A stretch of 20,632 nt of DNA, taken from VBAT01 sp036520835. Lineage in GTDB: Bacteria; Bacteroidota; Bacteroidia; Chitinophagales; Chitinophagaceae. The stretch spans positions 1-20,632 of the forward strand of contig DATDIX010000378.1 of NCBI GenBank assembly GCA_036520835.1, read 5' to 3'. A program made the translations under genes and the position numbers. The notes under the pieces are model-generated. The model was given only the letters and a program-made list of their open reading frames with translations, did not search any database and had not been told where the DNA came from. This document shows positions 8,318-14,255 of this stretch, in pieces; position 1 is the stretch's first letter; each line of letters begins with the position of its first letter.

Positions 8318-8728
8318 TTAATAATCGTTATTGTATCCACCACGGTCACGGTTGTAACCGCCGCCGCCGCCACTTTTACCTTTGTAGCCGCCGCCGCCGC
8401 CACCACCTTTGTAGCCGCCGCCACCGCCGCCGCTGCCAAAGCTTCTCTTTTTAAAGCCGCCACCGCCGCCGCTGCCACCACCTTCGGGTTTCGGACGACT
8501 TTCGTTCACAACAATGTTACGGCCGTCAACTTCAGAACCATTCAGTGCTGCAATAGCCGCCTGAGCTGAAGTGTCATCAGCCATTTCAACAAAGCCGAAA
8601 CCTTTGCTGCGTTGTGTAAATTTGTCGGTAACAATCTTAGCGGATGTTACTTCACCATAAGAGGCGAAAAGGTTGGACAGATCCTGGTCTTTCAGGTTCC
8701 AACTGAGGTTTCCTACGTAAATGTTCAT
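8318..8728 (-). CDS. RRM-domain RNA-binding protein with glycine-rich tail
   Basis: This 136-residue protein has one RNA recognition motif followed by a disordered tail. RNP2 is IYVGNL (3-8) and RNP1 is KGFGFVEM (42-49), both with the aromatic residues that stack on RNA. Residues 83-136 are almost only Gly, with repeated YKG and FKK units, and end in YNRDRGGYNNDY. This layout resembles the small glycine-rich RRM proteins of cyanobacteria (Rbp) and plant cold-responsive GRPs, which act as RNA chaperones; a similar role here is inference. The ATG at 8728 is chosen because the RRM begins immediately; an in-frame start 60 nt upstream would add a hydrophobic stretch foreign to the family. It is a single-gene unit with its own terminator. 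The tail is encoded by a GCC/GCC-rich imperfect repeat at about 8340-8480. Confidence 0.93.
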   Translation of the reverse strand: MNIYVGNLSWNLKDQDLSNLFASYGEVTSAKIVTDKFTQRSKGFGFVEMADDTSAQAAIAALNGSEVDGRNIVVNESRPKPEGGGSGGGGGFKKRSFGSGGGGGGYKGGGGGGGYKGKSGGGGGYNRDRGGYNNDY

Positions 8729-8970
8729 TTTACTGATAAATTTTAAAATACAAATAAGTGCCGACAGTAAACAGTAACCATTGAACATTTACCGAAAGGA
8801 TAAGAACGTTCAGGACTTGTGAAACTGTAGAGAACACCAAATCGATACAAAATAACGGTTTTTTTCTGGAGATATTACCAAATAAAAAATTGATTTGTAG
8901 GCAAATCGGTGGATTGGCAGTGCATAACCTGCTCACACCCTTGATTTTCATTGATTTTTGTCAATAAATA
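8729..8970. other. Upstream region of the RRM gene
   Basis: This gap of 242 nt contains no supportable gene. It holds an inverted repeat GATTTG-TAGG-CAAATC (8892-8907) and a 5-bp repeat ATTGA/TCAAT near 8951-8966. A poor promoter match, TTATTTTG on the - strand near 8850 with TTTG 23 nt upstream, would give a leader longer than 100 nt. No promoter is called. Confidence 0.45.
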
Positions 8971-9000
8971 AAAAACCCTTCTGTTGAGAGAAGGGTTTTA
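8971..9000 (-). terminator. Intrinsic terminator of the rpsF-rpsR-rplI operon
   Basis: A perfect 10-bp stem AAACCCTTCT / AGAAGGGTTT surrounds a 6-nt loop and is followed on the - strand by TTTTTTATTTATT. It lies 24 nt after the rplI stop. Confidence 0.88.
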
Positions 9001-9024
9001 ATAAGATACATATTTTAACTGGTT

Positions 9025-9471
9025 TTATTCAGCGACTACTTCGAATTCAACTTCAGCAGCATTGCCGCTTCCAAATTCAATAGATGCTTTATAAGTACCG
9101 AGTTCTTTTACTTCATCAGGAATGCTGATCTTTCTGCGGTCAATTTCAAAACCTTTTTGTTCGCGGATAGCGCGGCTGATCTGTAATGAAGTTACACTAC
9201 CGAATATCTTGCCGCTGGTTCCTGTTTTAGCGCCGAGTTTAAGCGGTGCTTCTTTCAGTTTGGCTATTACGACGTTGATCTCAGCCAGCATTTTTTCTTC
9301 TTTCTTCTTCACCTGTTTCAGTCTTTCTTCCAATTGTTTCAGGTTACTGGGGCTGCTTTCAACAGCGAACTTACGCGGAAGTAAAAAATTACGGGCATAA
9401 CCGTTCTTTACTTTTACCACTTCGTTCCTGGCGCCAAGATTATCTACATCTTGAATTAATATTACATCCAT
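9025..9471 (-). CDS. rplI: 50S ribosomal protein bL9
   Basis: This 148-residue protein is the full usual length of bL9, which binds 23S rRNA near the L1 stalk. The N-terminal domain begins MDVILIQDVDNLG and contains the hallmark block VKVKNGYARNFLLPRKFA (20-37). A long helix rich in Lys and Glu follows (about 43-75) and connects to the C-terminal domain, which contains GKIFGSVTSLQI. It is the last gene of the rpsF-rpsR-rplI operon. The gap of 98 nt from rpsR is larger than the gap between rpsF and rpsR and contains a palindromic repeat element. The start ATG is preceded only by an A-rich stretch, not by a Shine-Dalgarno. Confidence 0.98.
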   Translation of the reverse strand: MDVILIQDVDNLGARNEVVKVKNGYARNFLLPRKFAVESSPSNLKQLEERLKQVKKKEEKMLAEINVVIAKLKEAPLKLGAKTGTSGKIFGSVTSLQISRAIREQKGFEIDRRKISIPDEVKELGTYKASIEFGSGNAAEVEFEVVAE

Positions 9472-9530
9472 TTTTTCTTTTTTTAATCACCGTCACTTTT
9501 TCCCAGTTCAATTTAGTAGAACGAGAACTG

Positions 9531-9569
9531 TCCCCTCTCCTTTGGAGAGGGTTAGGGTGAGGTGTGAGG
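9531..9569. repeat. Palindromic intergenic repeat between rpsR and rplI
   Basis: CCCTCTCC-TTT-GGAGAGGG (9533-9551) is a perfect 8-bp hairpin. It is followed by TTAGGGTGAGGTGTGAGG, which runs up to the rpsR stop codon. From memory, GC-rich elements of this kind (CCTCTCCTTTGGAGAGG plus a GGTGAGG tail) recur between genes in many Bacteroidota genomes. Only one copy lies in this window, so repetitiveness cannot be shown here. Confidence 0.6.
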
Positions 9570-9833
9570 TTATTTTAAAAGATCTGTTACGTAAGGCAGT
9601 AATGCCATCTGGCGGGCTTTTTTCACCGCATCAGAAACTTTTCGCTGGTATTTCAGGCTGTTTCCGCTCAGGCGGCGGGGTAATAATTTACCCTGCTCGT
9701 TCAGGAATTTTTTCAGGAACTCTACATCCTTATAGTCAATATAGCGGATGCGGTACTTTTTGAAACGACAGAATTTCTTTACCCTTTTATCGCTTTTAAT
9801 AGCGGTCAGGTATTTGATTTCATTTTTTGCCAT
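9570..9833 (-). CDS. rpsR: 30S ribosomal protein bS18
   Basis: This 87-residue protein is bS18, which binds 16S rRNA as a heterodimer with bS6 in the platform of the small subunit. The conserved core is visible: FCRFKKYRIRYIDYKDVEFLKKFL followed by GKLLPRRLSGNSLKYQRKVSDAVKKARQMALLPY. The start lies 3 nt after the rpsF stop, so the two are translationally close. Unlike in proteobacteria, no priB or ssb lies between them. One cysteine (in FCRFK) is present. Confidence 0.98.
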   Translation of the reverse strand: MAKNEIKYLTAIKSDKRVKKFCRFKKYRIRYIDYKDVEFLKKFLNEQGKLLPRRLSGNSLKYQRKVSDAVKKARQMALLPYVTDLLK

Positions 9834-9836
9834 AGC

Positions 9837-10193
9837 TTAAGCCTCCACTACTTTTTCGGTTCCTGTTTTTACACCACTTCTCTTTCTGGCATTGTACTCG
9901 ACGGCGTATTTATCGAGTTTGGTGCATAAGTGACGGAGCACTGACTCGTCACGAAGAAGCTGGATCTTCAGCTTCTCATTGAAATCGGAAGGCGCAGTGT
10001 ATTCCAATACCCAGTAAAGACCGGTTGTCTTTTTCTGGATCGGGTACGCCAGTGATTTTAATCCCCATGCATTTTCGGCTACGATAGTTCCTTTGCTGTC
10101 AGTCACCAGTTTGGCGTACTTCTTTTGTTCAGCTTTGAACTCCTCGTCGCTGAGAACAGGGGTAAAGATCACCATCAATTCGTAATTGTTCAT
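9837..10193 (-). CDS. rpsF: 30S ribosomal protein bS6
   Basis: This 118-residue protein is bS6, the partner of bS18. It begins MNNYELMVIFTPVLSDEEF, and contains GTIVAENAWGLKSLAYPIQKKTTGLYWVLEYTA, the ferredoxin-like fold typical of the family; the C-terminus is a short charged extension. It is the first gene of the operon. A consensus -7 element lies about 95 nt upstream, leaving a leader of about 85-90 nt that holds two small hairpins and may be an S6:S18 autoregulatory site (see findings). No Shine-Dalgarno is seen before the ATG. Confidence 0.98.
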   Translation of the reverse strand: MNNYELMVIFTPVLSDEEFKAEQKKYAKLVTDSKGTIVAENAWGLKSLAYPIQKKTTGLYWVLEYTAPSDFNEKLKIQLLRDESVLRHLCTKLDKYAVEYNARKRSGVKTGTEKVVEA

Positions 10194-10240
10194 TTACCTG
10201 TTTTTAATTTAAAAAATTCGATTTTATCCCACTGGACATC

Positions 10241-10279
10241 ATCCGCTTGCGACGGACAAAGAATCTGCGAACACAGATT
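10241..10279 (-). promoter_or_regulatory. Candidate structured leader of rpsF mRNA
   Basis: In the predicted leader, AATCTG-(6 nt)-CAGATT (10279-10262 on the - strand) forms a 6-bp hairpin, followed by TCCG-(7 nt)-CGGA (10256-10242). Known rpsF leaders bind the S6:S18 complex through a CCG-containing bulge. Whether this leader fits that model needs a covariance search, so the call is tentative. Confidence 0.3.
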
Positions 10280-10287
10280 TGGGGCGG

Positions 10288-10295
10288 CAAAGATA
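10288..10295 (-). promoter_or_regulatory. -7 promoter element of the rpsF operon
   Basis: The - strand reads TATCTTTG, a full match to the Bacteroidota -7 consensus TAnnTTTG. No TTTG is seen at the expected upstream distance, so only half of the promoter is supported. Transcription would start near 10281. Confidence 0.5.
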
Positions 10296-10428
10296 GGGGG
10301 TTATAGCCAGAATAGGGAGGGCTTAGAGATGTTTTTTTGGATACTGGCTTCGGTATTTCATGGCTTCCCAAAAGCTTTCGATATTGCGTCGCAAAATTCA
10401 GATTTCTGGTGTTAATCAGCTTTTTATA

Positions 10429-11487
10429 TCAGAACGCCTTTAAACCCTGGGTCAGTTTTTTCAAAAAGACGATATAGGTAGGAAAGTGGTCACTGTACCC
10501 GCCACGGTAAGTATTGCCATCCCAGGTCCGCATCGGGTATCCCTTATACCTTCCTTTATTTTCCACCATATATTCCCGGTTAAAGATGTGCTGCTGGTAA
10601 AAAAAGAAACCATTTTGCTCCTTATCCAAAAAAGGATAGGAGATAATGATCTGGTCAAATAATCCCCAGGCATCCTGGTAGGCCAGGGTACCAAAACCCT
10701 TGCGGTACATTTCTGTCCATGGATTGAATAAGCCGCCGGCACGAACATCTTTTTGTTTGCCTTTTGCATTTAGCACTCCGGCCACGCTTACATTAGTTGG
10801 ATCATCATTCAGGTCTCCCATGATAATGATCCTTGCATAGGGGTCGGCCTTCAAAATAGAATCAACATGATCTTTACAAACCTGTGCGGCTGCTTCTCTT
10901 GCCGGGGCGCTTCTTTCTTCACCACCTACACGGCTTGGCCAGTGATTGACATAAAAATGAATGGTTTCACCATCTAATTTTCCTTTTACCCATAAAATAT
11001 CACGGGTAAAATACGAGTCTTTTGACCCTCCCGGCAGTTGTACAAACAATTTATCACTGGCTTCTACTTTAAAGTATTTTGGATTATACAATAGCCCCAC
11101 ATCAACACCGCGAATATCTTTTGAGTCATAATGAACGATCTTATAATTTCTTTTTGCGATCAGCTTTTGGTGAACCAGGTCGTTTAATACCGTATCATTT
11201 TCCACTTCAGCTACGCCCAGTATGGCCGGCCCGTCAGGATTTATTTCAACACCGATCTGGGAAATGACAGTGGCCAGTTTATTGAGTTTATCCAGGTAAA
11301 TGGCCGTACCATAGTTACGGGGACCATCAGGAAGAAATTCCTCATCATCTTTAACCGGGTTATTAACGGTGTCATAAAGGTTTTCAAGATTATAAAAACT
11401 GATGATGACAGGCTTAAATTCTTTTTTCTGCCCGAAAGCAGGAACGATACAGCAGGTAAAGAGGCTTACAATGATCAATTTCATCAT
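10429..11487 (-). CDS. Endonuclease/exonuclease/phosphatase (EEP) family protein, exported
   Basis: This 352-residue protein belongs to the DNase I-like EEP superfamily of metal-dependent phosphodiesterases. A signal peptide (MMKLIIVSLFTCCIVPAFG, then QKKEF) predicts export to the periplasm. All catalytic motifs are present: YNLEN with Asn33, AEVEN with Glu94, VNHWPSR with His182, GDLND with Asp225 and Asn227, and SDH at 332-334. No type IX sorting domain is attached, so it probably stays in the periplasm. The actual substrate (DNA, RNA or another phosphodiester) cannot be read from sequence. The start at 11487 is chosen over an upstream TTG at 11508, because that codon overlaps the -7 promoter element; the second ATG at 11484 is equally possible. 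It is divergent from the TonB-dependent receptor gene, with which it shares a 154-nt control region. Confidence 0.92.
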   Translation of the reverse strand: MMKLIIVSLFTCCIVPAFGQKKEFKPVIISFYNLENLYDTVNNPVKDDEEFLPDGPRNYGTAIYLDKLNKLATVISQIGVEINPDGPAILGVAEVENDTVLNDLVHQKLIAKRNYKIVHYDSKDIRGVDVGLLYNPKYFKVEASDKLFVQLPGGSKDSYFTRDILWVKGKLDGETIHFYVNHWPSRVGGEERSAPAREAAAQVCKDHVDSILKADPYARIIIMGDLNDDPTNVSVAGVLNAKGKQKDVRAGGLFNPWTEMYRKGFGTLAYQDAWGLFDQIIISYPFLDKEQNGFFFYQQHIFNREYMVENKGRYKGYPMRTWDGNTYRGGYSDHFPTYIVFLKKLTQGLKAF

Positions 11488-11505
11488 AAAAAAATCAATA
11501 GGAGA

Positions 11506-11513
11506 CAAACTTA
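11506..11513 (-). promoter_or_regulatory. -7 promoter element of the exported EEP gene
   Basis: The - strand reads TAAGTTTG, a full match to TAnnTTTG, about 20 nt upstream of the ATG at 11487. The leader would be only some 12 nt, common in Bacteroidota. No clear TTTG lies 19 nt further upstream. Confidence 0.45.
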
Positions 11514-11556
11514 CAGAAACAAAAGACGATTAAAACCATAAAAAGATGTACACCGG

Positions 11557-11587
11557 TTAAGAAAATATTATGTGCCTATTTTTTTAA
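11557..11587. promoter_or_regulatory. Imperfect inverted repeat, possible operator
   Basis: TTAAGAAAATA (11557-11567) and TATTTTTTTAA (11577-11587) are inverted copies matching at 10 of 11 positions, separated by 9 nt. They lie between the divergent EEP and receptor promoters, with the right arm overlapping the expected -33 region of the receptor promoter. The arms are AT-rich, so chance is possible. Confidence 0.35.
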
Positions 11588-11608
11588 GGAGGGTAATTAT
11601 TAGCTCAG

Positions 11609-11616
11609 TACTTTTG
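11609..11616 (+). promoter_or_regulatory. -7 promoter element of the TonB receptor operon
   Basis: TACTTTTG is a full match to TAnnTTTG, 25 nt upstream of the ATG at 11642. Transcription would start near 11622, at or after the in-frame TTG at 11621, which supports the ATG as the real start. No TTTG is found 19 nt upstream. Confidence 0.5.
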
Positions 11617-11641
11617 TTCCTTGTCCAAAACTATTAACCGC

Positions 11642-14218
11642 ATGTTCAGAATTAATCTGCTGCTGCTATGCCTGTGTGCCGGACTTATTGCCACAGCTCA
11701 GCAAAACCCGCCCGATTCCCTTCCCAGGAAAGATACCTTGCTCGAAGAGATCAAAGAGGGGGTATTGGATAATATTCCTACCGTATCGCTTGACGAAAAT
11801 GACCTGGGCGACGGTGGATCTCAAAACATTTCATCCGTGCTGACAGCCGGAAGGGACCCTTTTCATTCTGCCGCTTCTTTTAATTTCAGCGCTGTTCGTT
11901 TTCGTATCCGTGGGTATGATAATGAGTATTTCGGAACCTACATGAATGGCATACCGATGGACAATCTTGATAATGGATTTACTCCTTATGGTCTTTGGGG
12001 CGGGTTAAATGATGTAATGCGCAACAGGGACATGTCATGGGGACTGCACAACAATACATTTGCTTTTGGTGAAATAGGCAGCATCACCAATATTGATTCC
12101 CGTGCCAGCAAACAAAGGGCACAGACAAGTTTCAGCTATGCGATATCTAACCGCAACTACAATAACCGTATCATGCTTACCCATTCTACCGGGTTAAGCA
12201 AAAAAGGATGGGCATTCACTCTAAGTGGCAGTCGCCGTTGGGCAGGTGAAGGGTATGTTCCCGGAACCTATTATGATGGCTGGGGTTATTTTGTCGCCGT
12301 TGACAAACGTATTGGCCAAAATCATTTGTTGTCATTGACTGCATTTGGCGCACCTACTGAAAATGGTCGCCAGGGCGCCGCAGTCCAGGAAATAATGGAC
12401 CTGGCTGGTACTAATTATTATAACCCTAACTGGGGCTACCAGGACGGTAAAAAAAGAAATGCCAGTGTCGGAAGATCGCACCAGCCCGTGATCATGCTGA
12501 ACCATGATTTCCGTGTTAATAATAAAACCACGTTGACAACAGGAGTGGGATATTCTTTTGGAGATAGGAGCATATCTGCCCTTGACTGGTACAATGCACC
12601 CGATCCAAGGCCGGATTATTATCGCTACCTGCCCAGCTATTATAACAGTGTGGCTAATACCGATCCTGTTCAATACCAGCAAATGTATGACCTGATGAGT
12701 ACGGATATCAATACCCGCCAGGTCAACTGGGCAAGACTGTATGATGTGAATCGCACCAGTTTTGCTACTATCCAGGACGCCAATGGTATTCCGGGCAACT
12801 CGGTAAGTGGTAAACGTTCATTGTATATCATTGAGAACAGGATCATCAATACAAGGCGCATCAATGCCAACATGGTTTTGAATACAAAACTGGCTGAGAA
12901 TATTGACCTGAGTGCCGGTGGTGCTTACCAGGCACAAAAGAATCATTATTATAAAAAAGTTGAAGACCTGTTGGGTGGTGAATTTTATGTGAACCTGAAC
13001 CAGTTTGCAGAAAGAGATTACCCGGATGGTATTGCCAACCAGAATGACCTGGATAATCCCAACCGCATTCTGGGAGTAGGAGACAATTACGGGTATGACT
13101 ATAACATTAATATCACCCGTGCATCGGGATGGGCGCAATTGGTTTTCAAATTCAATAAAATTGATTTCTTCCTGGCCGGTGAGTTATCCCAAACCCAGTT
13201 TTACCGTTACGGAAATGTGAGAAATGGTCTTTTCCCCAACAACTCATTGGGTAAAGGCACTGTTAATGATTTTACTAATTATGCAGCAAAAGCCGGTATC
13301 ACTTATAAGTTAGATGGCCGTAACTATATCTATGCTCACGGCTCTTACATGACCAAGGCGCCTTATTTTGAAAACGTGTATGTATCACCCCGCACCCGCA
13401 ATGATCAGCAGCCTGTTGTAACAAGCGAAACAATACAAACAGCAGAAGCCGGGTATGTACTGAATGCCCCCGGACTTAAGATCAGGATCGGTGGTTATTA
13501 CACACAGTTCCAGGATGGGTTGGATGTGATGTCGTTCTACCATGACGAATTCCAGAATTTTGTGAACTATGCCATCAGCGGGATTGATAAAGTGCATTTT
13601 GGTGGTGAGTTTGGCGTAGAAGCAAAGATCGCCCCGGGTCTTACTATAAATGCTGCAGCTTCATTGGGCCGTTATTATTATGACAGCCGCCAGTCGGCAA
13701 CCATCACTGTTGACAATAGCGCTGAAGTGATTGCTGTGGAAACTATTTATTCGGAGAATTTCCGTATTCCATCTACTCCGCAGGAAGCGTACAGCCTGGG
13801 CATCACCTATCGTTCGCCTAAATTCTGGTTTATAAGCCTGACAGGAAACCATTTTGATGAATCCTGGTTAAGTTTTAACCCGCTGCGCCGCACGTATGCA
13901 GCCACTGCCGGGGTAGAATATAAAAGCCCTGTGTGGAACTCAATCGTTGATCAAACAAAGTTTAATGCACAATACACCCTGGACTTTTTTGGTGGCTACT
14001 CCTGGAAATTGCCAAAGCAATACGAGATCGCCAAAAAGCCCACTTACCTGGCGTTTAATGCGGGTATAAACAACCTGCTTAACAATAAGCAGATACTTAC
14101 CGGCGGTTTTGAACAATTGCGTTTTGATTTTACCAACAAGGACACTAATAAGTTTCCACCAAAATTATTCTATGCGTACGGCCTGAATTATTTCATCAGC
14201 GCTGCACTGCGTTTTTAA
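11642..14218 (+). CDS. TonB-dependent outer membrane receptor
   Basis: This 858-residue protein is a TonB-dependent receptor, an outer-membrane beta-barrel that imports a ligand using energy from TonB-ExbBD. A signal peptide (MFRINLLLLCLCAGLIATA, cleaved before QQNPP) is followed directly by the plug domain, with VRFRIRGYDNEYFGTYMNGIPM near 82-103 as the typical plug core. There is no N-terminal carboxypeptidase-like or STN domain, so it is not a classical SusC. The remaining part alternates aromatic-rich strands and ends in FISAALRF, with a terminal Phe as expected of outer-membrane barrels. It is followed 37 nt later by a DUF5689 lipoprotein in the same direction, replacing the SusD gene usual beside SusC. 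Start: ATG 11642 rather than TTG 11621 (see promoter). The ligand is not known; the flanking nucleases suggest nucleic-acid fragments or nucleotides (inference). Confidence 0.93.
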   Translation: MFRINLLLLCLCAGLIATAQQNPPDSLPRKDTLLEEIKEGVLDNIPTVSLDENDLGDGGSQNISSVLTAGRDPFHSAASFNFSAVRFRIRGYDNEYFGTYMNGIPMDNLDNGFTPYGLWGGLNDVMRNRDMSWGLHNNTFAFGEIGSITNIDSRASKQRAQTSFSYAISNRNYNNRIMLTHSTGLSKKGWAFTLSGSRRWAGEGYVPGTYYDGWGYFVAVDKRIGQNHLLSLTAFGAPTENGRQGAAVQEIMDLAGTNYYNPNWGYQDGKKRNASVGRSHQPVIMLNHDFRVNNKTTLTTGVGYSFGDRSISALDWYNAPDPRPDYYRYLPSYYNSVANTDPVQYQQMYDLMSTDINTRQVNWARLYDVNRTSFATIQDANGIPGNSVSGKRSLYIIENRIINTRRINANMVLNTKLAENIDLSAGGAYQAQKNHYYKKVEDLLGGEFYVNLNQFAERDYPDGIANQNDLDNPNRILGVGDNYGYDYNINITRASGWAQLVFKFNKIDFFLAGELSQTQFYRYGNVRNGLFPNNSLGKGTVNDFTNYAAKAGITYKLDGRNYIYAHGSYMTKAPYFENVYVSPRTRNDQQPVVTSETIQTAEAGYVLNAPGLKIRIGGYYTQFQDGLDVMSFYHDEFQNFVNYAISGIDKVHFGGEFGVEAKIAPGLTINAAASLGRYYYDSRQSATITVDNSAEVIAVETIYSENFRIPSTPQEAYSLGITYRSPKFWFISLTGNHFDESWLSFNPLRRTYAATAGVEYKSPVWNSIVDQTKFNAQYTLDFFGGYSWKLPKQYEIAKKPTYLAFNAGINNLLNNKQILTGGFEQLRFDFTNKDTNKFPPKLFYAYGLNYFISAALRF

Positions 14219-14255
14219 ATAATAATAAAGTAAATAACTAATTTAAAATAGCACT

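Noticed and set aside
8318..8480. GCC-rich tandem pattern considered as a satellite repeat or CRISPR-like array
   Set aside because: It is the coding sequence of the Gly-rich tail; no regular spacers are present.
8729..8788. N-terminal extension of the RRM protein by 20 residues
   Set aside because: RRM proteins of this type start directly at M-x-IYVGNL; the extra residues are hydrophobic and not part of any expected signal.
10300..10428. Possible terminator after the periplasmic EEP gene
   Set aside because: Only 4-bp inverted repeats (for example GCTT/AAGC and ATAC/GTAT) are found, without a U run in place.
11621..11641. TTG at 11621 as the start of the TonB receptor
   Set aside because: It would lie at the predicted transcription start; the ATG at 11642 begins a normal signal peptide.
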